Shown: positions 1 to 8,859, counted from the first letter of the stretch. The stretch: DNA of 64,000 nucleotides from Calditrichales bacterium MX18-03 (GCA_021083345.1 JAJGRE010000002.1:434001-498000), one strand, 5' to 3'. A program made the numbers and translations. Notes: generated by a model not told the origin, from the letters alone.

Positions 1-288
1 GACAGCATAATCCCCCTCACCGGGAAGCTTGATTTGCATTGCACTCAATTCATCCTGAAAAAAAGCATGCGGCACCTGAATCAAAATCCCTGCACCGTCT
101 CCTGTTTCCGGATCTGAGCCGGTTGCTCCCCGGTGTGCCAGATTCTTCAGTATTTCCAAGCCGCTGCTGATGATCTCGCTGGTTTTTTTCCCGAAGATAT
201 CGACAATAAAGCCTACACCGCAGCTGTCCTTTTCAAAGCTCGGGTCGTAAAGACCCTGTTTTTGGGGGTATTGGTTGGATTCACTCAT
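1..288 (-). CDS. gltB: Glutamate synthase large subunit, N-terminal part (runs off the left edge)
   Basis: Only the first 96 codons are in the window. The reverse-strand reading frame starts at the ATG at 288, preceded by GGAGG. After a short propeptide-like stretch comes DSCGVGF, then LAHRGATGSDPETGDGAG. These match the N-terminal class-II glutamine amidotransferase domain of ferredoxin/NADPH glutamate synthase, in which the Cys (residue 23 here) becomes the N-terminal nucleophile after propeptide cleavage. The enzyme transfers the glutamine amide to 2-oxoglutarate. It has its own promoter and a leader of about 190 nt containing a strong hairpin. The rest of the protein and its partners lie outside the window. 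Confidence 0.9.
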   Translation of the reverse strand, partial: MSESNQYPQKQGLYDPSFEKDSCGVGFIVDIFGKKTSEIISSGLEILKNLAHRGATGSDPETGDGAGILIQVPHAFFQDELSAMQIKLPGEGDYAV

Positions 289-330
289 ACTAAGACCTCC
301 TACTCCATACATTGATTTATATTTTCAAAA

Positions 331-365
331 ATTAAAGTGGAATAGGGTTCCTATTCCACTTTAAT
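331..365 (-). terminator. Perfect 16-bp hairpin in the gltB leader; possible attenuator
   Basis: Positions 331-346 pair perfectly with 350-365 around a 3-nt loop. Read on the minus strand the stem is followed by TTTTTG, so it looks like an intrinsic terminator lying between the gltB promoter and its start codon. That position suggests transcription attenuation, but I cannot identify a ligand-binding or antiterminator partner upstream. On the plus strand it is also followed by a short T run. Confidence 0.6.
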
Positions 366-487
366 TTTTATAGACCCGCAAGCCTAAAACCAAAAAGAAC
401 CACAGCGCTTATCTCCCCGATAATGCATTTAATAACGCGTCCGGTTGCAATACCCTAAATTTTCAGTCAATTTTTGTATTAGTGTCC

Positions 488-516
488 AGTATAGCGAGTG
501 AGATTTGAATTGTCAA
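488..516 (-). promoter_or_regulatory. Sigma-70 type promoter for gltB
   Basis: On the minus strand TTGACA (516-511) is followed after 17 nt by TATACT (493-488). This is a near-consensus housekeeping promoter. It points at gltB and places the start of transcription near 481, giving a leader of about 190 nt. Confidence 0.8.
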
Positions 517-545
517 CTCAAAAAATTTTAAAAATTCAAAAAAAA

Positions 546-592
546 GAACGATTCTTGAATGGAATGAAAGCCTCTCATTCATTCAAGAACCG
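546..592 (-). terminator. Intrinsic terminator after the DUF1540 gene
   Basis: GGTTCTTGAATG pairs with CATTCAAGAATC with a few unpaired bases. On the minus strand it is followed by a long T run (GTTCTTTTTTTTG). It sits just downstream of the small gene ending at 611. Confidence 0.7.
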
Positions 593-610
593 TCCCCGGT
601 TTACTTCTTT

Positions 611-787
611 TTACTTTCTGATGAAGGTTGCACAGTCGGTCTCCTGGGTACTGCTGGCGTCGTTGGGCTGAATCTCTATCTTCGCAGCATTGCAGTAGTC
701 GCCGCTTGCGTAGTAGTAGCATGTGTTTACCACACATTTAACACCTGACAGGTGTTGATGATCCCTTTTCTCTACTCTGCCTTCCAT
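611..787 (-). CDS. DUF1540 small cysteine-containing protein
   Basis: A 58-residue protein starting at the ATG at 787, with GGAGG 8 nt upstream. Its sequence has the DUF1540 pattern: VKCVVNTCYYY, then YCNAAKIEI and a terminal TDCATF, giving four conserved cysteines that probably bind a metal. The family is common in Clostridia and often has one or two such units; this protein has one. Its function is unknown. It is followed by its own terminator and stands between gltB and the thiI operon, on the same strand as both. Confidence 0.8.
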   Translation of the reverse strand: MEGRVEKRDHQHLSGVKCVVNTCYYYASGDYCNAAKIEIQPNDASSTQETDCATFIRK

Positions 788-909
788 CGAACGATACCTC
801 CTATATTAAGCTTGGTGTATTCCGGTCTTCCAGCGAAAGCATGCGCTAAAGTACCCGTCAAATCATATTATTTGGATGGTGGAAGGTTTTTATTCCGGTG
901 TTTTATGAA

Positions 910-2055
910 TTATAATTTAAAATTCAGTATCTCTGCACCCAGAACAGCATTCCGGATCAGCTGCTCAGCAGGCAGCACCTCCTCGGAACGCTTGATTTCG
1001 GACAACCTGGGCCTTGTTTTGGGATGCTTGGGTACGAACACGGTACAGCAGTCTTCATAGGGGAGAATAGAGGTATCATAGGTTCCGATCCTTCTTGAGA
1101 TGTCGATGATATCTATTTTGTCCATTCCGATGAGTGGGCGGAATACAGGCATTGCCAGCTCACTGTTGGTCACAAAAATGCTTTCCAGCGTCTGGCTGGC
1201 CACCTGTCCCAGGCTTTCACCGGTTACCAGGCACATGGCACCTTCTTTTTCTGCGATGACTTCCGCTACCTTCATCATGAAACGCCTCATGATGATCGTC
1301 AGCTCGTCTTCCCTGCAGTTCTCGATGATTGCCATCTGTATTTCGGTAAATGGCACCACATAAAGCCGCATGAAACCGGTGTATTGGGTCAATATTTTTG
1401 CAAGCTCCACAACCTTTTCCTTCGCTCGTTCACTGGTATAAGGGTGGCTGTGGTAATAAACCGATATCAGCTCCAAGCCTCTTTTGGCCATCGTAAAGCC
1501 TGCCACCGGACTGTCGATTCCGCCTGACAGCAGCAGGATGCCTTTCCCTGAGGATTTATAAGGCATTCCGCCGACCCCCTTCCTTTCCCCCGTAAAGACA
1601 TAGGCTTGCTCCCTGATTTCAACATTTACAACGATTTCCGGCTTATGTACATCCACCTTGAGCTCCGGCAGCTCTCGCAATATCACACCGCCGACCTTGG
1701 CCGATACCTCCATGGACCCCAACGGGAACCGCTTGTCGCCGCGCTTTGTCTCTACCTTGAAGGTCTTGTGGCCTGTTTGGCTCTTAAGCTGTTCAACGGC
1801 AGCTCTGCCGATCATTTCTATATCCTTCTCGACTATTTCCGCAACGGTCACAGAGATCACACCAAATACTTTTGCCGCCTTTTCTACCATTTCATCCGAG
1901 TAGTCGTTGACAAACAGGCGTCCCGATTCCCGCTTGATAACAGCATGGCCACCGATACTGCTCCTTACATTTCGCACCAGTGCATCCTCAAAGCTTCTCC
2001 TGTTGAGCCCCTTCAGTGTGATTTCACTGGCATATTTTATCAGCATGCATTTCAT
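910..2055 (-). CDS. thiI: tRNA 4-thiouridine synthase ThiI
   Basis: A 381-residue protein. The N-terminal ferredoxin-like and THUMP region (about residues 1-165) is followed by a PP-loop ATP-pyrophosphatase domain with the motif LLSGGIDSPVA near residue 178. ThiI adenylates U8 of tRNA and inserts sulfur delivered by a cysteine desulfurase; in some bacteria it also serves thiazole synthesis. There is no C-terminal rhodanese domain, as is usual in Firmicutes; the motif ILPYEDCCTVFVP near the C-terminus is characteristic. Its start overlaps the end of the upstream cysteine desulfurase by 4 nt (ATGA type), so the two are surely co-translated and that desulfurase is the likely sulfur donor. Confidence 0.95.
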   Translation of the reverse strand: MKCMLIKYASEITLKGLNRRSFEDALVRNVRSSIGGHAVIKRESGRLFVNDYSDEMVEKAAKVFGVISVTVAEIVEKDIEMIGRAAVEQLKSQTGHKTFKVETKRGDKRFPLGSMEVSAKVGGVILRELPELKVDVHKPEIVVNVEIREQAYVFTGERKGVGGMPYKSSGKGILLLSGGIDSPVAGFTMAKRGLELISVYYHSHPYTSERAKEKVVELAKILTQYTGFMRLYVVPFTEIQMAIIENCREDELTIIMRRFMMKVAEVIAEKEGAMCLVTGESLGQVASQTLESIFVTNSELAMPVFRPLIGMDKIDIIDISRRIGTYDTSILPYEDCCTVFVPKHPKTRPRLSEIKRSEEVLPAEQLIRNAVLGAEILNFKL

Positions 2056-3191
2056 TTTTTCACCCTCCTCAAAACCGGCAATATTTTATACAGGGCTGCC
2101 ATTGCCTTTTCCACTTCATCCAGCTTGTTCAAATGTGAAAAGCTGAACCGGATAGCACCCTCTATATGCCTTTCCTTCAGACCGATGGCCGGCAGCACAT
2201 AGTTCCGGTGAGCCGCTTTTCTGGCGGAGCAGGCTGAGCCTGTGGAGACATAGATTTCATAATCCTCCAGTGCCCGCAGCAGGACCTCTCCCTTCACATC
2301 CTCAAAGGACACATTGAGAATGGCATCTGCATGGACGTCATCCGCAGGGGAGTTGATAAGGACTCCATCCAATGCCTGCAGCATAGTGATGAAGTACAGC
2401 TTCAATGCTTTGACATGTGCCAGTTTGGCTTCCAGATCCTCACCCAGCAGCTCCGCGGCAACACCAAAACCGGAAATCCCAGGCAGGTTTTCCGTCCCGG
2501 ACCGCAGGTCTGCCTCCTGACCGCCCCCGATCATAAGCGGCTTCAGGTTGAAGCCGTTCTTGACGTACAGGGCGCCTACACCCTTGGGACCGTGTATTTT
2601 ATGAGCGCTTAGGGACATCAGGTCAACATCCAGCTTTTTCACATCCACAGCCACTTTTCCCAAGGCCTGAACACCATCCACATGCACTTTTGCTTTCCTG
2701 TTCTTTTCTCTCACCAGCTGTATAATCTTTGGCACCGGCTGGATGGTTCCGATTTCATTATTGACGTGCATGACAGACACCAGCCGCGTATTCTCCTGTA
2801 TCGCGGCTGCAAGCTGTTCCAGGTTGACCAGGCCGCTTCTGTCCACATCCAGATAGGTCACCGGAAAGCCATCCTTTTCGAGCTTTTCAAAAAGCCTCAG
2901 CACGCTGGGATGCTCAATCCGCGAGGTTATCAGATGCTGCCCCTTGTCAATGGCGCCCAGGATTGCCATATTATTGGCTTCACTGCCCCCGGAGGTAAAA
3001 ACCAGCTCTCCCGGTTTGGCATTGATCAACCTGGCTACACGTTCCCTGGCCATTTTTAGCTTTTTTTCAGCATCCATACCAAGCCGATGTGCTGAGGAGG
3101 GATTGCCAAAACACTTCTCCATGCATTCCGTCACCTCATGGACGACCTGACTTCGAGGCTTTGTGGTCGCACTGTTATCGAAATAGATCAT
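2052..3191 (-). CDS. Cysteine desulfurase (IscS/NifS family), partner of ThiI
   Basis: A 379-residue PLP enzyme that takes sulfur from cysteine as a persulfide. The PLP lysine is in SAHKIHGPKG (Lys198) and the catalytic cysteine in STGSACSARKAAH (Cys321), so the protein looks fully active. RIEHPSV and SGTENLPGI are further family signatures. AAAGGAG precedes the ATG at 3191. It overlaps thiI, pointing to a dedicated role in tRNA thiolation, although it may also feed Fe-S assembly. Compare the second homologue at 51829-52950, which has lost the catalytic cysteine. Confidence 0.93.
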   Translation of the reverse strand: MIYFDNSATTKPRSQVVHEVTECMEKCFGNPSSAHRLGMDAEKKLKMARERVARLINAKPGELVFTSGGSEANNMAILGAIDKGQHLITSRIEHPSVLRLFEKLEKDGFPVTYLDVDRSGLVNLEQLAAAIQENTRLVSVMHVNNEIGTIQPVPKIIQLVREKNRKAKVHVDGVQALGKVAVDVKKLDVDLMSLSAHKIHGPKGVGALYVKNGFNLKPLMIGGGQEADLRSGTENLPGISGFGVAAELLGEDLEAKLAHVKALKLYFITMLQALDGVLINSPADDVHADAILNVSFEDVKGEVLLRALEDYEIYVSTGSACSARKAAHRNYVLPAIGLKERHIEGAIRFSFSHLNKLDEVEKAMAALYKILPVLRRVKK

Positions 3192-3433
3192 ATTTCTGCT
3201 CCTTTGAATTGCTGTGTGTTATTTACATTATACCCCTCTATTCTATACTGATTCTCTTCCTTCGGGAAGTCTTACTCTGAAGAATTTCTGTTGCTTTGTA
3301 TACAATGCGGAAACAAAACCTATGTATTTGTATTTAGTACACATGTTTACTATATAGATACAAATTGTAGAGATTTCGTGAAGAAATTGAATGTATTTTA
3401 CCGATAATCCGCTATAATGGCAGTTGCTGCAAA

Positions 3434-3461
3434 TTGCGGACCTTATATGATGTGATATAAT
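3434..3461 (+). promoter_or_regulatory. Promoter for the homoserine kinase-thrC operon
   Basis: TTGCGG (3434-3439), a 16-nt spacer and a consensus TATAAT (3456-3461) lie 34 nt upstream of the start codon at 3495. The -35 is imperfect but the -10 is exact. Confidence 0.6.
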
Positions 3462-3494
3462 GATAAAAATGTATTGAAAACAGGGAGTGATCGT

Positions 3495-4745
3495 ATGAAA
3501 TATGTAGTTGTTTTGGGGGACGGCATGGCGGACTATCCCGTCGAGAGCCTTGGCAACAAGACGCCGCTGCAGGCTGCCGTTACCCCGGCAATAGATTATA
3601 TGGCAAAACACGGCATCCTGGGCTTGGCTAAGACGGTACCGGCAGGCATGCCGCCGGGCAGCGATACTGCAAACCTGGCCGTTATGGGCTATAACCCTGC
3701 CGTTTACTACAGCGGCCGTTCACCTTTTGAAGCAGCCAGTATGGGTATCCCTATGAAAAGCACGGATATCACCTTCCGCTGCAACCTGGTTACCCTTTCG
3801 GAGGATGAGCCCTACGAAGAAAAAACCATGCTGGACCACAGCGCCGACGAAATCACCTCCGAGGAAGCAAGGGCGCTGATCCTCGCGATCAGTGAGAAGC
3901 TGGGTAGCGAAGTTTTCCGTTTTTATCCCGGTTTCGGCTACAGACATGTGCTGGTTTGGGATAAAGGCCCTTATGATTGGCGCCTGATACCGCCTCATGA
4001 CATTCTGGAAAAGAAAATAACCGATTATATGCCAGCCGGAAGTCATAGCAGTGTCCTGGAAAGAATGATGAAAGAAAGCTGCAGCATCCTGATTGAGCAT
4101 CCTGTCAACAAAAGCCGAATCGCAAGAGGGCTGCGTCCTGCCAATTCCATATGGATCTGGGGCGAGGGCAAGAAGCCGGCACTCTCCAGCTTCTATGACA
4201 AGTACGGCCTTCGGGGCACCGTTATATCCGCGGTGGATCTCATCAAAGGTATCGGCAAATGTGCCGGATTGGAGTCGGTAGAGGTCCCGGGCGCAACGGG
4301 CAATATCCATACCAACTTCAAAGGCAAAGCCGAGGCTGCCTTGAATGCGTTAAAGCGTGGGCAGGATTTTGTCTACATTCACATAGAAGCGCCGGATGAA
4401 TGCGGCCACCGCCACGAGGTAGACAACAAGGTACGTTCTATCGAGCTGATAGACCGTCAGATCATAAAGCCCATCATGGATGAATTGAACAGGCTTGGCG
4501 AGGATTACAGGATGCTGGTTGTGCCGGACCATCCGACGCCGCTGGTGCTCCGCACCCACACGTCCGAGCCGGTGCCTTACCTGATTTTTCAAAGCAGCGA
4601 CCCTAAGAACCATCCGATGCAAACCTACGATGAAGCCTCTGCTTTGAAAGCGTCCTCCAAGAATACATCCCTGTATATTGAGGAAGGCTTCCGACTTATG
4701 GACCGCTTTCTTGACACTGAAAAGCTGCAGGAGGTAGCGTCATAA
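3495..4745 (+). CDS. ApgM-like cofactor-independent phosphoglycerate mutase homologue, putative homoserine kinase
   Basis: A 416-residue alkaline-phosphatase-superfamily protein. I place the start at 3495 (MKYVVVLGDGMADYP), because GGGAG lies at the right distance; the in-frame start 21 nt upstream has no such site. GDGMADYP and PPGSDTANLAVMGYNP (metal and phosphoserine region), plus HIEAPDECGH and VVPDHPTP, match the archaeal-type ApgM phosphoglycerate mutase family. A subfamily of it (TIGR02535) has been proposed as a homoserine kinase in organisms without thrB. The coupling here to threonine synthase, with a 1-nt overlap, supports the homoserine kinase role; phosphoglycerate mutase activity is the alternative. 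Confidence 0.85.
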   Translation: MKYVVVLGDGMADYPVESLGNKTPLQAAVTPAIDYMAKHGILGLAKTVPAGMPPGSDTANLAVMGYNPAVYYSGRSPFEAASMGIPMKSTDITFRCNLVTLSEDEPYEEKTMLDHSADEITSEEARALILAISEKLGSEVFRFYPGFGYRHVLVWDKGPYDWRLIPPHDILEKKITDYMPAGSHSSVLERMMKESCSILIEHPVNKSRIARGLRPANSIWIWGEGKKPALSSFYDKYGLRGTVISAVDLIKGIGKCAGLESVEVPGATGNIHTNFKGKAEAALNALKRGQDFVYIHIEAPDECGHRHEVDNKVRSIELIDRQIIKPIMDELNRLGEDYRMLVVPDHPTPLVLRTHTSEPVPYLIFQSSDPKNHPMQTYDEASALKASSKNTSLYIEEGFRLMDRFLDTEKLQEVAS

Positions 4746-6238
4746 TGGAATTATTGTACACAAGCACCCGCGGAGATGGGAAGACGGTTTCCGCCTCCGA
4801 AGCCATCCTGAGAGGCATCAGTCCGGATGGCGGCCTCTTTGTGCCGGTTTCGGTTCCTACACCGGCACTTTCTTTATCACAGATGCTTGGTTTGTCATAC
4901 CAGGCATTGGCGTTTGAAATCATGAAGGGTTATCTGCCGGATTTCAGTGATGCAGAACTAAAAGACTGTATTGACAAGGCGTATGATGATAAATTCAGTA
5001 CACAGGCTATTGCCCCCCTTATAAAGAAAGCAGATGCTCTGTTCCTGGAGCTGTTTCATGGGCCAACGCTGGCCTTTAAGGATATGGCCCTTACGATCCT
5101 GCCCCATCTCATGAAGACAGCAGCAAAAAAACAGAATATCGACAAGGAAATCGTTATTCTGACTGCAACTTCCGGTGATACCGGAAAAGCTGCTTTAGAA
5201 GGCTTCGCGGATGTGGAAGGCACCCGGATCGTTGTCTTTTTTCCTGAGGATGGTGTCAGCGACGTACAAAAGCGCCAGATGGTTACCCAAACCGGCAGCA
5301 ATACCTTGGTGGTTGGCATACAGGGGAATTTTGACGATGCGCAAAGCGGCGTCAAACAGATTTTTACCGATGCCCGCCTGCTGTCGCGGATGGAAGAGGC
5401 AGGCTTCCTGTTTTCTTCTGCGAACTCCATCAACATCGGCAGACTGGTTCCGCAGATCGTCTATTATTACCATGCTTACCTGCAGGCATGCCGAATGGGA
5501 GAGATCCAGCCGGGCGAGGTCCTGAACGTTGTCGTACCTACCGGCAATTTTGGAAACATATTGGCCGGCTGTTATGCCAAAATGATGGGTTTGCCGCTGG
5601 GCACACTTGTATGTGCTTCAAATGAAAACAAAGTTCTTTATGACTTTTTTATGAGCGGCGTTTACGACCGCAGGAGGGAATTCGTCACCACCATGTCGCC
5701 TTCCATGGATATTCTCATATCCAGCAATCTGGAACGGCTTCTTTACTGGGCTGCAGGCGAGGACAGCTTAAAAGTGCGGGAGTTGATGCACCAACTGGCA
5801 GAGACAGGCTGCTATGAAATAACGGATGAAATGAAAGCTCGGCTTTCCGGCTTTTCCGGCGGCTATACATCGGAGGCGGATACGACTGAAGCCATCAAGC
5901 GGATTTATCTGGCTTCGGGCTACGTCATGGATACCCACACGGCAGTAGCTTACTCGGTATACAGCCGATATCAGCGGCAGAATCCTGGCGATGACCGCAA
6001 AGCCGTCATCGTATCTACCGCAAGCCCCTATAAGTTCCCTGCAGACGTCCTGAAGGCCATTGATCCTAAATATGGCAGCATTGCTGACTTCCAGCTGATC
6101 CAGGCACTCAGCAGCCTGACCGCCACCGAGATCCCCCAAGGCATCCAAGGCTTGGAGCAGCGCCCCATCCTTCACAAGACCGTATGTGAAAAGCATGAAA
6201 TGCAGCAGGTAGTCGAGAGGTTTCTTAACCTTAAATAG
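4745..6238 (+). CDS. thrC: Threonine synthase
   Basis: A 497-residue PLP enzyme that converts O-phosphohomoserine to threonine. The N-terminus (LYTSTRGDGKTVSASEAILRGISPDGGLFVP) and the PLP lysine motif GPTLAFKDMAL are diagnostic of the long-form threonine synthase. TATSGDTGKAAL is the phosphate-binding region. Its ATG shares one base with the stop of the preceding gene (TAATG), so translation is coupled. Together the two genes make the last two steps of threonine synthesis from homoserine. Confidence 0.95.
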   Translation: MELLYTSTRGDGKTVSASEAILRGISPDGGLFVPVSVPTPALSLSQMLGLSYQALAFEIMKGYLPDFSDAELKDCIDKAYDDKFSTQAIAPLIKKADALFLELFHGPTLAFKDMALTILPHLMKTAAKKQNIDKEIVILTATSGDTGKAALEGFADVEGTRIVVFFPEDGVSDVQKRQMVTQTGSNTLVVGIQGNFDDAQSGVKQIFTDARLLSRMEEAGFLFSSANSINIGRLVPQIVYYYHAYLQACRMGEIQPGEVLNVVVPTGNFGNILAGCYAKMMGLPLGTLVCASNENKVLYDFFMSGVYDRRREFVTTMSPSMDILISSNLERLLYWAAGEDSLKVRELMHQLAETGCYEITDEMKARLSGFSGGYTSEADTTEAIKRIYLASGYVMDTHTAVAYSVYSRYQRQNPGDDRKAVIVSTASPYKFPADVLKAIDPKYGSIADFQLIQALSSLTATEIPQGIQGLEQRPILHKTVCEKHEMQQVVERFLNLK

Positions 6239-6686
6239 TAAAATAAATGTATAAAAATAAATGCAAACGTTAATTATGATAAACCTACAATATAAAACGA
6301 TAGTATGTATAATGACGTAACTTTAGCCGTTGGGTGAAAGCGTAAAAATATTTTTGCGCTTTTTTTCATTTATTTAACACACATTTAACATTGTATCAGC
6401 ACATATGTTTTGTCCCAGGCTTAGCTTATGTTTATACCACTTATGCACTTATTATGCTATAGACAACTCACTAAGCTATAGAAATTGACGTGCGTAAAAG
6501 TACCGTCGTTGGCTAAATTATCAATTGCTTCATTTTTTATGTCATTAATGTCATGCGATTTATATAGCATATACTGAAATAGTTGGCATAATTCTTAATA
6601 TTTATTTAAGCATTCTTTGATATTATAAAATTGAAGCAAAATTGATTTCAAATTGCAACGATTTCATTAAGAAAGGCGGAGAACTT
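6239..6686 (+). other. Intergenic region with one terminator
   Basis: About 450 bases without a supported gene. The only clear element is a terminator at 6339-6366 (AAGCG and CGCTT arms around an A/T-rich centre, then seven T), about 100 nt after thrC. The rest is AT-rich. I see no riboswitch or further reading frame that I can support. A promoter for the gene at 6687 is presumably here but none is convincing. Confidence 0.5.
6339..6366 (+). terminator. Intrinsic terminator downstream of thrC
   Basis: AGCG-AAAAATATTTTT-CGCT hairpin followed by a T run. It is offset from the thrC stop by 100 nt. Confidence 0.65.
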
Positions 6687-6923
6687 ATGTTAAGCCATAA
6701 CCATCACGGAAAAAAGCTTGAATTGAGTAAGATCGTTGTCATACTATGCTGTGCGCTGCCAGCTGCTGCCGTGTATCTTTTTGCGTCACTGGGTGTGGAA
6801 ATGATGAGCATTGGCGGTTTCATTCCCTTCCTTATGCTTCTGATGTGCCCCATTGTCTATCTGGCCCGGGCCATTTTCAGCAAAAGCATGAAGGATAGGT
6901 ATTATGGGAATAAACTGATTTAG
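6687..6923 (+). CDS. Small membrane protein, DUF2933-like
   Basis: A 78-residue protein. The start at 6687 (MLSHNHHGKK) is chosen because AGGCGGAG precedes it; the longer in-frame version has no ribosome site. A His-rich N-terminus (SHNHHGKK) is followed by two hydrophobic helices (about 16-36 and 41-63) and a basic tail. The pattern resembles DUF2933 membrane proteins, which often sit near metal-resistance genes, but the assignment rests on general pattern only. It stands alone, between the thr and PTS operons, with terminators behind it at 6973-6994 and 6998-7046. Confidence 0.6.
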   Translation: MLSHNHHGKKLELSKIVVILCCALPAAAVYLFASLGVEMMSIGGFIPFLMLLMCPIVYLARAIFSKSMKDRYYGNKLI

Positions 6924-6972
6924 AATACAAGTATCCGGTACAAACACTACAGATTGAAAGATCCTTCCATTT

Positions 6973-6994
6973 AAAAAGACTCGCAAAGTCTTTT
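6973..6994 (+). terminator. Short terminator hairpin after the DUF2933-like gene
   Basis: AAAAGAC pairs with GTCTTTT around a 7-8 nt loop, about 50 nt after the stop codon at 6923. A larger bidirectional terminator follows immediately. Confidence 0.45.
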
Positions 6995-6997
6995 ACT

Positions 6998-7046
6998 AAA
7001 AGAAAATGATCAGCCTACAACGATTCTAGGCTGATCATTTTCTTTT
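6998..7046. terminator. Bidirectional terminator between convergent genes
   Basis: A perfect 20-bp stem (6998-7017 with 7027-7046, 9-nt loop) has A tracts on one side and T tracts on the other. It can therefore end transcription from both the gene at 6687 and the PTS operon. Confidence 0.85.
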
Positions 7047-7061
7047 CCATAACATAAAGTC

Positions 7062-7325
7062 CTACGCCTCATTAAACTTGTTTTCTACAAGTGCCGTAAG
7101 CACCTCCATGGCTTCCTGCTCGTCAGGTCCGCTGGTTTTGACCGTGATCCGGCTTCCCTTTGCCAGCCCCATAGCCAATATGGAAAGTATACTTTTTGCG
7201 TTGGCGCTTTTTCCATCCTTTTCTATTTCAACTTCGCAATGGAATCTTTTCGCTTCCTGGCAGAACAACGAGGCCGGCCTTGCATGGAGCCCGGACTTGT
7301 TCTGCAATTCCAATTCTCTTATCAT
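7062..7325 (-). CDS. HPr-family phosphocarrier protein
   Basis: An 87-residue HPr. It starts at 7325 (MIRELELQNKSGLHARPA), where GGGAAG lies 7 nt upstream; a start six codons earlier has no site. The active histidine is in SGLHARPAS. The regulatory-serine region reads ANAKSILSILAMG, so the Ser46 equivalent is present. It is the last gene of the fructose-type PTS operon, so it may be a dedicated phosphoryl carrier for this permease; whether it is also the cell's general HPr cannot be judged here. Confidence 0.85.
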   Translation of the reverse strand: MIRELELQNKSGLHARPASLFCQEAKRFHCEVEIEKDGKSANAKSILSILAMGLAKGSRITVKTSGPDEQEAMEVLTALVENKFNEA

Positions 7326-7358
7326 GATGCAGCTTCCCTTCAATTCATAAGCAGGCTG

Positions 7359-7676
7359 TCAGGCATTGGTTTCATAGAACTTGAGCGCTTCTTCCACCAC
7401 CAGCCGTGCGTTTTTAATCGCTTTTTGCGCTTCTACTTTGTAAAGGGGTTTTTTTGCAAATCGTATGTCTTCTTTTACCGCTACATCCGCTGCAAAAATA
7501 ACCAGATCGGCTTCCGCCGCTTCCTTGGATGTGATTTTATTCTCAATGCCGATGGACCCCTGGGTTTCCACCTTAATGGTATGGCCCAGCTTTTTTGCCG
7601 CTATTTCCAGTGCTTCAGCAGCCATATATGTGTGGGCGATACCTGTCGGGCAGGCAGTGACTGCAACAATTTTCAT
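7359..7676 (-). CDS. PTS fructose-type EIIB component
   Basis: A 105-residue protein starting at 7676 (MKIVAVTACPTGIAHTYMAAEAL) with AGAGG upstream; the reading frame is open further but without signals. ACPTGIAHT holds the phosphorylated cysteine (Cys9) of fructose-family EIIB domains. It passes phosphate from EIIA to the incoming sugar through EIIC. IIA, IIB and IIC are separate proteins here, whereas they are often fused in fructose permeases. Confidence 0.9.
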   Translation of the reverse strand: MKIVAVTACPTGIAHTYMAAEALEIAAKKLGHTIKVETQGSIGIENKITSKEAAEADLVIFAADVAVKEDIRFAKKPLYKVEAQKAIKNARLVVEEALKFYETNA

Positions 7677-7789
7677 TCTATCGACCTCTTTCTGAGTTTG
7701 TTCATACATTACATTATATACTTCGTAATGCATTTTACAGGCAATAGGCAATTGCCTATCGCCCGTAAATGCGCATCATTGCTTTGATA

Positions 7790-8836
7790 TTATGCGCTAA
7801 AGCTGTTGTCTCCGCTGATTTCACCAGTAACCGGCTTCTTGAGGTAATTGACCACAAAGGCTGTAACCGTGACACCTACCAATACAGCGATGATAAACAT
7901 CAGCCTGTTGTCTACCACGGGCAGGACGATGGGACCGCCGTGGGGAGCATGGTCGCCGACTTTGCCGATTGCTGCTACTGCAGCTCCAATGGCTGAACCG
8001 AACATGATGGACGGAATAACCTTCAACGGATCACCGGCTGCAAAAGGAATGGCGCCTTCGGTAATACCGATCATACCCATGGCCAGGGCACCGTAGCCTG
8101 CATCTTTTTCTGTCTCCGTATACTTGTTGGGGGCCAATAAAGTTGCCAGACCCATGCCAAGCGGCGGAACACAGATTGCCACTGCAACCGGACCCATAAC
8201 GGTGAAAACACCTTCACTGATCATTGCCGCACCAAACATAAAGGCAACCTTGTTGACCGGTCCGCCCATGTCGAAGGCAATCATGGCACCCATGATCAAG
8301 GCCAACACTACTGCATTGCCCATGCTCATGGCTTTCAGCCAATCCGTCATGGCTGTCATCAAATTACTGATAGGAGTTCCTATAACGTATATCATAAGTC
8401 CGCCTACTGCCAGAGAGGTCAGAATCGGGATAACAAATATCGGCATAACGGGTTTCAATTGCTTTGGAACCTTCCAGCCCTTGATCCATCTTGCTATATA
8501 GCCTGCAATAAAACCGGCAATAATTCCGCCTAAGAAGCCTGCCTTGACATTACCGGCCAGAACACCGCCCACCAGGCCAGGTGCAATACCGGGACGGTCT
8601 GCAATGGCGTAAGCGATAAAGCCAGCAAGCACCGGCACCATCATTGAAAAAGCAGCAACACCGATGTTCAGCATGTTAACCAGCATGGGATTGGTTACAT
8701 TGGCACCTTTTCCAGCTTCGACGCCGCTCAGGGCGATGGAAAAAGCAATCAGCACACCGCCGATGACGACGATGGGTATCATGTACGAAACACCTGTCAT
8801 TAAATACACACGGATTCTTTTCAATTCTTCCTTCAT
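7790..8836 (-). CDS. PTS fructose-type EIIC membrane permease
   Basis: A 348-residue multi-helix membrane protein. The N-terminus LMTGVSYMIPIVVIGGVLIAFSIAL and signatures such as MGGPVNKVAF, GMIGITEGAIPFA and PHGGPIVLPVVDNRL are those of the fructose EIIC family. It forms the sugar channel, phosphorylating fructose or a related hexose during import. It lies between EIIA (23 nt upstream) and EIIB in one operon. The substrate could be fructose, mannose or a similar sugar; the neighbouring manA makes mannose or fructose plausible. Confidence 0.9.
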   Translation of the reverse strand: MKEELKRIRVYLMTGVSYMIPIVVIGGVLIAFSIALSGVEAGKGANVTNPMLVNMLNIGVAAFSMMVPVLAGFIAYAIADRPGIAPGLVGGVLAGNVKAGFLGGIIAGFIAGYIARWIKGWKVPKQLKPVMPIFVIPILTSLAVGGLMIYVIGTPISNLMTAMTDWLKAMSMGNAVVLALIMGAMIAFDMGGPVNKVAFMFGAAMISEGVFTVMGPVAVAICVPPLGMGLATLLAPNKYTETEKDAGYGALAMGMIGITEGAIPFAAGDPLKVIPSIMFGSAIGAAVAAIGKVGDHAPHGGPIVLPVVDNRLMFIIAVLVGVTVTAFVVNYLKKPVTGEISGDNSFSA

Positions 8837-8859
8837 TGAATGTTCCCCCTTATCTAAAT

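Noticed and set aside
6400-6500. Possible riboswitch in the AT-rich region before the DUF2933-like gene
   Set aside because: CTATAG and AGCTTATG repeats are too short, and no known motif order is present.
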